NCBI GenBank assembly: GCA_029257185.1
Contig: JARICT010000036.1
Span: 34,397-98,396, forward strand
DNA: 64,000 nt
Direction: 5' to 3'
Source: Quadrisphaera sp.
Lineage (GTDB): Bacteria; Actinomycetota; Actinomycetes; Actinomycetales; Quadrisphaeraceae
Numbering within the stretch: the stretch's first letter is position 1; each line of letters opens with the position of its first letter. A program made the position numbers and the translations under genes. The notes beneath the pieces were generated by a model, which was not told the DNA's origin, searched no databases, and saw only the letters and a list, made by a program, of their open reading frames with translations. Shown in pieces: positions 17,240 through 26,213 of this stretch.

Positions 17240-17932
17240 TCAGGCTCCGGCCGCGGGCCGGGGCAGCGAGTGCAGCCGATACCCCATCCCGCGCAGCGTC
17301 TCGATGCGCGAGCCGCCCATCTTGCGCCGGAGGTAGCGCACGTAGACCTCCACGACGTTGGAGCCGGGGTCGAAGTCCAGCCCCCACACCTGGCTGAGCA
17401 GCTGCTCCCGGGTGAGGACCTGGTCGACGTGGCGGAAGAAGGCCTCGGCGAGGGCGAACTCGCGAGCCGTCAGCTCGACCTCCGTCGCGCCGCCGTCGAG
17501 CAGGACCCGGCGGGTCCGCAGGTCGAGGGTCAGGTCGCCGGCGCGCAGCATCGTCGTCTCCGGCGCCCTGCCCGGCTCCCTGATCCGCAGGCGCACCCGG
17601 GCGAGGAGCTCGTCGAAGCCGAAGGGCTTGCGGATGTAGTCGTCAGCGCCGCTCTCGAGCCCCGTGACGGTCTCCGCGACGCTGTCGCGGGCGGTCAGCA
17701 CGACGACGGGCAGGTCCACCTTCTCGGCCCGGAGCAGCCGCAGCACGGTGAGGCCGTCGGTGACCGGCAGGCCGAGGTCGAGGACCATGAGGTCGAAGGC
17801 GCCGGTGCGGGCGTACTGGTACGCGGACTCCCCGTCACCGACCACGGTCACGACGAAGCCGTTGCTGCTGAGGCCGCTCTCGAGGAAGGAGGCGATGCGG
17901 GGCTCGTCCTCGGCGACGAGGATGCGGTTCAC
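17240..17932 (-). CDS. OmpR/PhoB-family response regulator
   Basis: A 230-residue regulator. The receiver has acidic residues E8/D9, phospho-acceptor D52 in VLDLGLP, and K102 in YIRKPF. The C-terminal winged helix has VELTAREFALAEAFF and SNVVEVYVRYLRRKM. It starts with GTG at 17932, which overlaps the stop of the histidine kinase frame (GTGA). It is the last gene of the minus-strand operon acidic protein, kinase, regulator. It looks intact even though its cognate kinase gene is frameshifted. Confidence 0.93.
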   Translation of the reverse strand: MNRILVAEDEPRIASFLESGLSSNGFVVTVVGDGESAYQYARTGAFDLMVLDLGLPVTDGLTVLRLLRAEKVDLPVVVLTARDSVAETVTGLESGADDYIRKPFGFDELLARVRLRIREPGRAPETTMLRAGDLTLDLRTRRVLLDGGATEVELTAREFALAEAFFRHVDQVLTREQLLSQVWGLDFDPGSNVVEVYVRYLRRKMGGSRIETLRGMGYRLHSLPRPAAGA

Positions 17933-19486
17933 CGGCTTACCCCCTCCGGGTCGTCGGTCCCCGCGGAGGTGACGGGCGCGGAGGTGACGGGCGCAGGGTC
18001 GCCGGACGCGGCGGCGCCGTGGCCCTCGTGCGGCGCGACGGGCAGGAGCAGCGTGAACGTGGACCCCTCCCCGAGGGTGCTGTCCAGCAGGACCTGCCCG
18101 CCGTGGGCGCGGGCGATCGAGGTGACGATGGGGAGGCCGAGCCCGCCCGCGCTGCCGCGCCGGTCCCGGTCAGGGCCGTGCTCGGCGCGGGCGAAGCGGT
18201 CGAAGATGCGGGTCCGGTCCTCGGGGGCGATGCCCTCGCCGGTGTCGGCGACGCTGAGACGGAGGCGCCCGGCGACCATCGCTGCGCCGATCGAGATGCC
18301 GTCGCCGGGCCGGGTGTGGCGCACCGCGTTGGCGGCGAGCTGCATCAACGCCTGGGTGAGCCGCTGGTCGTCGGCGAGCACGGTCTGCTCGACCAGGCCC
18401 GAGACGCTCCAGCGCCGGTCGCCCAGGGCGCTGGCCTTCGCGAGGACCTCCATCACCAGGTCGGTGACGTCGACCTCGCCGGGGCTCAGGAAGTCCGGGC
18501 GCTCAGCCTTGGCCAGCAGCATGAGGTCGTCGACCATGCGGTTCATCCGCGCCAGCTCGTCCAGCACGAGCGCGACGGTCCGCGACCGTTCGCCCGGGTC
18601 GTCGCCGAGCAGCTCGACGTGCCCGCGGATCACGGTGATCGGCGTGCGCAGCTCGTGGCTGGCGTCGTCGAGGAACTGCCGCTGGTCGGCGAAGGCGCTC
18701 TGCAGCCGGTCGAGCATCTCGTTGGGCGCTCTGCAGCCGGTCGAGCATCTCGTTGAAGGTGCGGGCGAGGGCGGCGACGTCGTCCGTGCCGGTCACGGTG
18801 ATCCGCTGGTCGAGGTCGGACTCGCGGATCGCCCTGGCGGTCCGCCGCAGCGCGCGGATCGGTGCCAGGACACGGCCGGCGACCTGCCAGCTGGCCAGGC
18901 CGGCCAGGGCCAGCGCCACGAAGCTGACCGCGCCGAGCACCCTGACCGTGGCGGCGACCCGGTCCTCGCCCGGCTCGGCGAACTGGGCCACCACCAGGGC
19001 GCCGGGCTCGGGATCCCCTTCGACGCGCACGGGGAAGACCGCGTACCGGACGTCGCCGGCGTCGCTGTCCACCGTCCCGGTCTCGGGCTGGCGCACCCCG
19101 GCGACGCGCGAGGCGAACTGCGGGTCGGTGTCGAGGCGGACCAGCGGCTCGGTGCGGGCCCGGCGGTCGGGACGGCCGTCCACGAGGCTGAAGAACGTCT
19201 CGTCGGCGTCCGGCACGATGACCGCGAGGTAGCTGGCCAGCAACGTGCTGACATCGGTGTACGGCCGGCCGGTGGCTGGGTCCACAGCGCGTGCGGCGTA
19301 GTCGCGCAGCTTGTCGCCCTCGTGGGCGAGCTCCTGCTCTAGCTCGGCTCCCGCCCGCTCGCTGAGCACCCGGGCGGCGATCACCAGCTCGGCGACCAGC
19401 GCGATCGCGACCACCAGCATCATCCAGCCGATGATCCGGCTGCGTGCGCTCAGCCCTCCCGCACCGGGAGCCAGGCTCCTCCGCAC
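17929..19486 (-). pseudogene. Sensor histidine kinase split by a 31-bp tandem duplication
   Basis: Two overlapping frames together make one kinase. The upstream frame (start GTG 19486) has a membrane helix, an extracytoplasmic domain, a second helix and a HAMP segment up to EMLDRLQSA. It then continues out of frame. The downstream frame (18717-17929) restarts with MLDRLQSA and carries the phospho-acceptor box ASHELRTP, the N box LAANAVRHT, and G boxes DTGEGIAP and GGLGLPIV. A perfect 31-bp duplication at 18694-18755 causes the break. Removing one copy leaves 1527 bp, exactly 508 codons. An internal ATG could still make a soluble catalytic core. It could be a true null, a reversible switch or an assembly error. 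Confidence 0.85.
18694..18755. repeat. Perfect 31-bp tandem duplication inside the kinase gene
   Basis: The unit running from GGCGCTCTGCAGCC to CATCTCGTTG occupies 18694-18724 and again 18725-18755 with no mismatch. It encodes EMLDRLQSA on the minus strand. Because 31 is not a multiple of three, two copies break the frame while one or four copies restore it. Confidence 0.97.
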
Positions 19487-19492
19487 GTCGGC

Positions 19493-19837
19493 TCAACCGT
19501 CCGTGTCGTCGTCGTCGGCGTCGTCGGCGTCGTCGTCGGCGTCGGAAGTGCCGTCGTCGTCGTCATCGTCATCACCTGCCGGGGGCGCCGGCACCACGGG
19601 CACCTTGGTCGCCCCCGTCGGCCCGGCCGGCTGCGCCGACGGCGCGGTGGGCTGCGCCGACGGCGCGGTGGGCGTCGTGGGCGCGGACGTCGCTGGCGGC
19701 TCAGCGGCGGGATCGACGACGACCACGCCGCCCACGTCCGCCGGAGGTGAGTCCAGCACCGCGCCGCCCACGACCCACGCGAGGGCGAGGCACAGCACCG
19801 GGGCGCCCAGCAGCGCGGCCAGCCGGCGACGCGACAC
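19493..19837 (-). CDS. Small signal-anchored protein with Asp-rich tail
   Basis: A 114-residue protein not recognised as a known family. Residues 1-28 are a basic start and a hydrophobic helix (signal anchor or signal peptide). A Pro/Thr/Ala-rich linker with the repeated PTAPSAQ follows. The last 28 residues are almost only Asp with Gly/Ser/Thr. The strong GGGGGAGGGGGA site before the GTG at 19837 supports the start. It ends 6 bp before the histidine kinase and is first in that operon. The acidic tail could bind calcium or other cations outside the cell and feed the sensor (inference). Confidence 0.65.
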   Translation of the reverse strand: MSRRRLAALLGAPVLCLALAWVVGGAVLDSPPADVGGVVVVDPAAEPPATSAPTTPTAPSAQPTAPSAQPAGPTGATKVPVVPAPPAGDDDDDDDGTSDADDDADDADDDDTDG

Positions 19838-19977
19838 GTGATCCCCCTCCCCCGACCTGCAGCACTCGGCCGAGGGCTGGATGAGAAGGCTCTCAGGCAC
19901 GACCAACGCCTGTGCCATCCGGGGCCCACATCCTGATGAGTGACCCAGCGCGCACCGACCGTAGGAGCCAGCAGGAC

Positions 19978-21075
19978 ATGACGGCACACCCCCAGCCCCG
20001 ACCGGGAGCCTGGTCGCTGCTGACCCGCGGTCCGGCCTCACCGGACGTGGACGCGCTGCCCCTCGCCGGAGCGCCGACCCCCGACACCACCCGGTGGGTG
20101 CGCGCCGTCCTGGCCGACACCGTCCCGGCGATGGCCGCGGTCTCCGGTCGCCTCGTCGCGCTGCGCGAGGGGCGCAAGCGGCTGGCCGTGCTCCACCCCG
20201 ACGACGGCCCGTCGCTGGTGCTCAAGCAGTACTCCGACGATCGCGGGGCGTGGACCCAGCGGTGGATGCAGCGGCTGGCCGAGGCCGGCATGGCGCCGCC
20301 GGCCCGCCTCTCGGTGACACCGGCGCGGGGATGGTCGCCCGCGCACAAGACCCTGGTGGCCGACCTGGCGCTGGGCGCCGAGTGGTCCGGCTCGCTGCAG
20401 GCCCCGGCGGCCGAGCGCGACGCGGCGGCGGTCGCCGCCGCGGACTGGCTGGTCGAGCTGGCAGCGCTGCCGGTGACCCTGCCGGACCGCACCGGCTACC
20501 GCGCCGGCGAGGACCTGCGCCGCCACAGCGGCGAGCTCGCCGACGAGCACCCGACGCGCGCCACCCGGCTGCTGGGTGTCTCTGGGACGGCCCAGTCGCG
20601 GCTCTACGGCGACCCGCGGGCGGGCGCCGACGACCTGGTCGCCTCCCACGGTGACCTGCACCCGGCGAACCTGTTCGTGGCGAGCGGCGGGCCCCTCGCG
20701 GTGACCGCCATCGACGTCGACACCGCGGGGCTGCGCCGGCCCTCCTACGACGTCGGCTACGCCCTGGCCCAGCTGCTGGTCGCCTCCTGGATGCGCACCG
20801 GCTCCTTCGCGGCCGGGGCGAGCGCCGGCGCGGCCTTCTGGCAGCGGTGGAGCGCCCACGACGGCCGCGACGCCGACGCGGTGCCCGCGCAGGTGGTCCG
20901 CGCGCTGGTGCAGAGCCTGCACTTCGAGCTGGTCGTCTACCGCAACGGCCGCACCGACCTGCTGGAGCCGTGGCTGGCCGTCGCCGAGACCGTCCTCGCC
21001 GACGGCGTGCCCGCCACCCTCCACGCCCTCACCACCTCCCACCCCCTCACCACCGCCGAGGAGCCCACGCCGTGA
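19978..21075 (+). CDS. Aminoglycoside phosphotransferase-family kinase
   Basis: A 365-residue APH-fold kinase. The catalytic loop SHGDLHPANLF is complete (Asp226, Asn231), followed by the metal-binding AIDVDTAGLRRPSYD. I prefer the ATG at 19978, which has a GTAGGAG site 10 bp upstream, over the ATG at 19936. The family includes maltokinases, choline kinases and antibiotic kinases. The GH57-like glycosidase coupled directly downstream (GTGA overlap) makes a sugar substrate most likely (inference). It is a paralogue of the protein at 16144, which lacks the Asn. Confidence 0.82.
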   Translation: MTAHPQPRPGAWSLLTRGPASPDVDALPLAGAPTPDTTRWVRAVLADTVPAMAAVSGRLVALREGRKRLAVLHPDDGPSLVLKQYSDDRGAWTQRWMQRLAEAGMAPPARLSVTPARGWSPAHKTLVADLALGAEWSGSLQAPAAERDAAAVAAADWLVELAALPVTLPDRTGYRAGEDLRRHSGELADEHPTRATRLLGVSGTAQSRLYGDPRAGADDLVASHGDLHPANLFVASGGPLAVTAIDVDTAGLRRPSYDVGYALAQLLVASWMRTGSFAAGASAGAAFWQRWSAHDGRDADAVPAQVVRALVQSLHFELVVYRNGRTDLLEPWLAVAETVLADGVPATLHALTTSHPLTTAEEPTP

Positions 21076-23141
21076 CCGCCGCCCCGATCGCCTTCGTCCA
21101 CCACGCGAACCAGTTCGTCATCACCGACGGGTACGCCGACCGCGACGGGATCTCCACGACCGCCGCCGGTTACGACGCGGTGCTCTCGCTGCACGTCGAG
21201 CTCGGCATCCCGGTGTCGCTGCACGTCTCCGGTCCGGCGCTGGAGGCCATCGCCTGGCACCGCCCCGCCCTGCTGGCCCGGCTGCGCCAGCACCTGGCCA
21301 GCGGCTTCGTCACCCTCATCGGCGGCACCTACGGCGAGAACGTCATGCCGCTGTCCTCCCCGCGGCACAACCGCCGGCAGCTGCGGGCCTTCCACGACCT
21401 CGCCGAGGACCTCCTCGAGGTGCCCCGCGAGCGCCTGAGGACCGCGTGGGTTCCCGAGCGGGTGTGGGAGACGGGGTCGTGCGCCGCCCCGCTGCGCGAC
21501 GAGGCCGCCACCGGCGTGGCCTACCAGCGGGTGCTGGTGGACGACCGGCTGGCCCACCCCCTGCGCGAGGGCGCCTACCCGGGCAGCAGCCGGGAGGCCT
21601 TCGACGCCGCCGGCCCGTACCGCTGGCACGAGGACGGCTTCCCCGGCACCGTGCGCGGGCGCCTGCACCCGGGCTCGCTGGAGCCCTACCGGATCGCCGG
21701 CGGCGACGGGCTGGTCGCCGTGCCGATCGCCTCGCACCTGCGCTACCTCATGCCCCCGCACGACCCGGACCACCTGCGGCTGCTCACCGAGCTCGCCGAG
21801 GACGCGCGGTCCGCCCCGGAGGGGTCGCTGATGGTCTTCGCCGACGACCTCGAGCGGGTCGCCGGCGTCGCCGGATGGGAGCAGGGGCTGGAGCGCTACG
21901 CGCGGTTCCTGCGCTGGCTGACCCGCAGCGACGCGCTGCGCCCGGTCGCGCTCGACGACTGGTGCGACCGCTCCGAGCCCGGCCCCGAGCTGACGGTGGA
22001 AGCCGGCACCTACTACGAGCTGGCCCACCACCACGGCTCCGGCGAGGACTACGGCCGGTGGGCCGACGACCCGCGCTGGCGCCCCTTCGCCGACCGCCTC
22101 GACCGGGTCGACGCGGCGCTCGAGAGCGCCGAGGACGACGGCGCCGCACCGGAGCTCACCGCTCTGGCCGAGCGCCTGGTGATGCTGGGCCGTCACGAGA
22201 CCGCCTGGCAGGACCCCGACGCCGACGGCGACGGCGGCCGGGCCCCCGCCCCGTGGGCGAAGGCCACCGCCGCGCACGCCGCGGACGCGCTGCCCGTGCT
22301 CGCCGCCGCCCGCTGGGCCGCCGACCCGGCGCCCCGGGGCCTGCGGGTCCTGGTCACGGACGTGGACGAGGACGGCGACGACGAGGTGGTCCTCAGCAGC
22401 GACCGGCTCTTCGCCGTGCTCTCGCCGCGTCACGGGGGCCGCCTCAGCCTGCTGGTGCGCCGCGAGCACGACGCCGGCACCGACGCGCGAGCGGCAGTGG
22501 TCGTCGGCAACCCCGCCGACCACTGGAACTTCCAGACCGAGCTGCACCAGCACATGCAGGAGCCGCCGAACCACCCCGGCGCCCTGGCCGTGCTCGGCAC
22601 CGAGACGCACCGCCACGAGCTGGGCCGCGTCGAGGTCACCTCGAGCGCCGCGGTGGTCGAGCTCATCGACGTCGAGCCCGGCCCGGACCGCGGCCTGACG
22701 AAGCAGCTGCTGCTGACCGCGGACGGCACCTCGCTGACGGTGTGCGTGCGGCGCAGCGGCCTGCCGGGCGAGCTGCGCACCACCGTGGCGCTGTCCCCGG
22801 ACTACCCGCGCCTGCTGACCGGTGGACGAGAGCGGCTCGAGCCCGACCAGGGGCGGACGTGGTGGGCGGCCCGCACCCCGGTGCTGGACGCGTGGGTCGC
22901 CCACGACCCGGCCGAGGACGCCGCCCAGCTGGTCGACACCAGCCCGCTCACCGGCCACGCGCGGGTCGGCGCCGTCGACGGCTGCGGGCGCCACCTCCAC
23001 CTCGTGGTGGGCACCGGCCCCGTCGACGACACGACCGGCCCGGCGCTGATCGCGGGCGCGGACGCCCACCTGCACCCGGCCGCGGCGGGCACGCTGCCCC
23101 GGCCCGCCGGGGCGGTGCCGGCAGGAGCGGGCGCCCGATGA
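21072..23141 (+). CDS. GH57-like glycoside hydrolase
   Basis: A 689-residue protein resembling family 57 alpha-amylase and glucanotransferase enzymes. The N-terminal barrel has FVHHANQF at the position of the usual HQP block, GGTYGENVMPLSS, TAWVPERVWE and VFADDLERVAG, which follow the GH57 conserved regions in order. Residues about 430-689 form a beta-rich C-terminal domain. The first block deviates from the consensus HQP, so activity needs testing. It overlaps the kinase stop and is followed 63 bp later by an ABC exporter gene. The operon may handle an alpha-glucan or glycoconjugate (inference). Confidence 0.75.
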   Translation: MTAAPIAFVHHANQFVITDGYADRDGISTTAAGYDAVLSLHVELGIPVSLHVSGPALEAIAWHRPALLARLRQHLASGFVTLIGGTYGENVMPLSSPRHNRRQLRAFHDLAEDLLEVPRERLRTAWVPERVWETGSCAAPLRDEAATGVAYQRVLVDDRLAHPLREGAYPGSSREAFDAAGPYRWHEDGFPGTVRGRLHPGSLEPYRIAGGDGLVAVPIASHLRYLMPPHDPDHLRLLTELAEDARSAPEGSLMVFADDLERVAGVAGWEQGLERYARFLRWLTRSDALRPVALDDWCDRSEPGPELTVEAGTYYELAHHHGSGEDYGRWADDPRWRPFADRLDRVDAALESAEDDGAAPELTALAERLVMLGRHETAWQDPDADGDGGRAPAPWAKATAAHAADALPVLAAARWAADPAPRGLRVLVTDVDEDGDDEVVLSSDRLFAVLSPRHGGRLSLLVRREHDAGTDARAAVVVGNPADHWNFQTELHQHMQEPPNHPGALAVLGTETHRHELGRVEVTSSAAVVELIDVEPGPDRGLTKQLLLTADGTSLTVCVRRSGLPGELRTTVALSPDYPRLLTGGRERLEPDQGRTWWAARTPVLDAWVAHDPAEDAAQLVDTSPLTGHARVGAVDGCGRHLHLVVGTGPVDDTTGPALIAGADAHLHPAAAGTLPRPAGAVPAGAGAR

Positions 23142-23204
23142 CGGCGGTGACGCCCCACGAGAAGGACGTCGCCCTGCGACACCGACGAGGACAGGAGCTG
23201 CCCC

Positions 23205-24977
23205 GTGCTTGAGATCGTGCGCCGCTTCGGCCCCACCCTGAAGCCCTACCGGCTCAAGATGGTGGTCGGCGGGCTGCTGGTGCTGCTCGTGGCGGCCGTC
23301 GAGCTCACGCTGCCGTGGCCGCTGAAGGTCGTGGTCGACGACGTGCTGCGCGGGCGCGCTCCCACCGGGTGGCTCGGCGACCTGCTCGGCCCGCTCGCGG
23401 ACTCCCCGACGGCCGTGCTCACCGCCGCCTCCCTGGCCATGGTGGTGCTCGCCGCGCTGGCGGCGCTGGGCACCTACGTCTCCTCGCGGCTGCTGCAGAG
23501 CGTCGGCGAACGGCTCGTCGCCGACCTGCGCACCGAGATCTTCGCGCACCTGCAGCGGCTGTCGCTGGCCTTTCACGGCCGGCAGCGGGTGGGGGACCTC
23601 TCCACCCGGCTGACCGGCGACGTGGCCGCCATCCAGGCCCTGCTGGTCGCCGTCTTCAGCATCATGCTGCCGAACGTGGCGCTGCTCGTGGGCATCGTCA
23701 TCGTCTCGGTCGTCATCGAGCCGGTGTTCGCGGTGCTGCTGCTGTTCGTCGCCCCCACCCTGTACGGCGTCGTGCGCCACTACCGCGGCGCCATCAAGGC
23801 GGCCTCCCGCGACGCGCGCACCCACGAGGGCAGGGTCTCCAGCCACGTCACCGAGACCCTGACCACCATCCGCCTGCTGCAGTCCTTCGCCGCGGAGAGC
23901 CGCAGCCTGGACCGGTTCCGCGTCCACACCCGGGCGCGCCTGGACGCCGGGCTGCGCCAGGTGGACCTGCAGTCCCGGCTGCCCGCCGCCATCGAGGTGG
24001 TCGGGCAGGTCGGCCGCGCCGCCGTGATGTTCGTCGGCGCCACCCTGGTGCTGCGCGGCCAGCTCAGCCTCGGCGTGATGCTCGTGCTGATGACCTACCT
24101 CCAGCAGGTGTACGCCCCGATGAAGGCCCTGGCCCGGCTGACGTCCACGATCAGCAAGGCCCAGGCCGGCGCCGAGCGCGTGGAGGAGGTGCTGCGCTCC
24201 ACCGCGGTGGTCGAGGAGGCCCCTGACGCGCTGCCGGCGCCGAGGCTCTCCGGGGACGTGGAGCTCCGGGACGTCTCCTTCGGCTACCAGCCCGGCCGAC
24301 CGGTCCTGCGCGACGTCAGCGTCCGCGCCCGGCCCGGCCAGGTCGTCGCCCTCGCCGGCACCACCGGGGCCGGCAAGTCCACCGTCGCCAGTCTGATACC
24401 CCGCCTCTACGACGTCACCGCCGGCCAGGTCCTCCTGGACGGGCACGACGTCCGCGGGCTGACCCTCCAGTCGGTCCGCAGCCAGGTCGCCGTCGTCCCC
24501 CAGGAGCCCCTGATGATCGTCGGGACCGTCCTGGAGAACATCGCCTACGGCGCCCCGGGCGCCAGCCGCGAGCAGCTCCTCACGGCGGCCGAGGCCGCCT
24601 ACGTCGACGAGTTCGTGGACCGCCTCCCGGACGGGTACGACACCGTCGTGGCCGAGGGCGGGTCCTCGCTGTCCGGCGGGCAGCGCCAGCGCATCGCCAT
24701 CGCCCGCGCCCTCGCCGCCGACACCCCCGTCGTCGTCCTCGACGAACCGACCAGCGGGCTCGACGCGCTCAGCGAGAGCTACGTGATGCGCGGCCTGGCC
24801 CGGCTCACCGCCGGACGGACCGTCCTGGTCATCGCCCACCGCCTCAGCACCCTGCGGGACGCCGACGCGGTGTACGTCGTCGACGACGGCCGCGTCGTCG
24901 ACACCGGCACCCACGCCGAGCTCACCGCACGGCCCGGGCGCTACCGCGACATGTTCGACACGCTCGTCGCGTCCTGA
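23205..24977 (+). CDS. ABC exporter, fused membrane and ATPase domains
   Basis: A 590-residue half-transporter. Six membrane helices lie in residues 15-310, then a nucleotide-binding domain: Walker A AGTTGAGKST (Lys391), Q loop VVPQEPLMIV, signature SLSGGQRQR, Walker B VVVLDEPTSGLD and switch IAHR. It should work as a homodimer in the cytoplasmic membrane, exporting a lipid, sugar or peptide. It starts at the GTG at 23205, after an ACAGGAG-type site. Its place behind the GH57-like gene suggests export of a glycan or lipid-linked sugar (inference). Confidence 0.9.
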   Translation: MLEIVRRFGPTLKPYRLKMVVGGLLVLLVAAVELTLPWPLKVVVDDVLRGRAPTGWLGDLLGPLADSPTAVLTAASLAMVVLAALAALGTYVSSRLLQSVGERLVADLRTEIFAHLQRLSLAFHGRQRVGDLSTRLTGDVAAIQALLVAVFSIMLPNVALLVGIVIVSVVIEPVFAVLLLFVAPTLYGVVRHYRGAIKAASRDARTHEGRVSSHVTETLTTIRLLQSFAAESRSLDRFRVHTRARLDAGLRQVDLQSRLPAAIEVVGQVGRAAVMFVGATLVLRGQLSLGVMLVLMTYLQQVYAPMKALARLTSTISKAQAGAERVEEVLRSTAVVEEAPDALPAPRLSGDVELRDVSFGYQPGRPVLRDVSVRARPGQVVALAGTTGAGKSTVASLIPRLYDVTAGQVLLDGHDVRGLTLQSVRSQVAVVPQEPLMIVGTVLENIAYGAPGASREQLLTAAEAAYVDEFVDRLPDGYDTVVAEGGSSLSGGQRQRIAIARALAADTPVVVLDEPTSGLDALSESYVMRGLARLTAGRTVLVIAHRLSTLRDADAVYVVDDGRVVDTGTHAELTARPGRYRDMFDTLVAS

Positions 24978-24999
24978 CCTCGGTCGCCATGATGGGCCG

Positions 25000-26130
25000 G
25001 TGACCTCACGCCGCGCGCCCTCCTCCGGGCGCCGGGGCGTGGCCGCACGCGACCGGGCCACCGTGCGCCGCTGGCGACGGCGCCTCGCCGACGAGCACCT
25101 CGAGGCGCGCACCTACCGGGAGCTGGCCGGGCGCCGCGCCGGGGGGGAGGCGGAGGTGCTGAACGGGCTCGCGGCCGCGGAGTCCCGCCACATCGCCCAC
25201 TGGGAGCAGCTGCTCGCCTCGCGGGGGGAGCCGCCCACCCCCGGCCGTGCCGGGGTGGGCTCGGTGCTGCTCTCCGCCCTGGCGCGGCGCTTCGGGTCGG
25301 TGTTCGTGCTCGCCCTGGCCCAGCGGGCCGAGAGCCGCTCCCCCTACGCCGACGACGCCGACGCCACCCCCGCGATGGCCGCGGACGAGCGCGTCCACGC
25401 GGAGATCGTCAGGGGGTTGGCGGCCCGGGGCCGGGCGCGGGTCTCGGGGACGTTCCGCGCCGCCGTCTTCGGGGCGAACGACGGCCTGGTCTCCAACCTG
25501 GCCCTCGTGCTCGGGGTCTCCGCCGGCGGGGTGGGCACCACCGCGGTGCTGCTCACCGGGCTCGCCGGCCTGCTCGCCGGAGCCCTGTCGATGGGCGCGG
25601 GCGAGTACGTCTCGGTGCGCAGCCAGCGCGAGCTGCTCCAGGCCGGCGCCCCCACCAGCGCCGCGAGCGACGTGGCCGGCGCGCTGGACGTGGACGCGAA
25701 CGAGCTCGCGCTGGTCTACCGGGCGCGCGGCATGAGCGCGGAGGAGGCTCAGGAACGCGCCGACGCGCACTTCACGGTGCCGAGCGGGACGCCGGCCGTG
25801 GTGGCCAGGCCCACCGAGCACGAGCTCGGGGCGGAGATGGGCGCTCTCGCGGTGGGTGGTGCGTGGACCGCCGCCGGGTCCTCCGCGGCCTTCTTCGCCG
25901 CCGGGGCGGTGGTCCCGGTGCTCCCCCTGCTGCTGGGTCTGAGCGGCACGGCGGCGCTCGCGCTGGCCTGCGTGCTGGTGGGGGCCGCCCTCATGGTCAC
26001 CGGCGGCATCGTCGGCGTCCTCTCCGGCGGCCCCCCGCTGCTGCGGGCGCTGCGGCAGCTCCTCGTGGGCGGCGCAGCGGCCGCGGCCACCTGGGTGCTC
26101 GGCACCCTCTTCGGCGCCTCGCTTGGCTGA
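25000..26130 (+). CDS. Ferritin-like/VIT1 fusion, iron or manganese exporter (MbfA type)
   Basis: A 376-residue two-domain protein. Residues about 25-145 form a ferritin-like helical bundle with metal-ligand patterns EHLEARTY, AAESRHIAHWE and ADERVHAEI. Residues about 150-376 are a VIT1/CCC1 transporter with FGANDGLVSNLALVLG and GALSMGAGEYVSVRSQRE, and five membrane helices. This is the architecture of rhizobial MbfA, an iron exporter that protects against peroxide. It starts at GTG 25000, 22 bp after the ABC gene, so the two are probably co-transcribed. Confidence 0.87.
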   Translation: MTSRRAPSSGRRGVAARDRATVRRWRRRLADEHLEARTYRELAGRRAGGEAEVLNGLAAAESRHIAHWEQLLASRGEPPTPGRAGVGSVLLSALARRFGSVFVLALAQRAESRSPYADDADATPAMAADERVHAEIVRGLAARGRARVSGTFRAAVFGANDGLVSNLALVLGVSAGGVGTTAVLLTGLAGLLAGALSMGAGEYVSVRSQRELLQAGAPTSAASDVAGALDVDANELALVYRARGMSAEEAQERADAHFTVPSGTPAVVARPTEHELGAEMGALAVGGAWTAAGSSAAFFAAGAVVPVLPLLLGLSGTAALALACVLVGAALMVTGGIVGVLSGGPPLLRALRQLLVGGAAAAATWVLGTLFGASLG

Positions 26131-26213
26131 TCCGCGCCGACAGGTGCACTCTTGCAGGACATCCCGGCTGACCAGGCCTGCCTTCAGCCGCCCCACGAGC
26201 TCCAGGAGAGACG

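Noticed and set aside
20937..25112. A 1391-codon open frame on the minus strand
   Set aside because: It is antisense to the kinase, GH57-like and ABC genes, which all have recognisable motifs. The minus-strand translation shows none.
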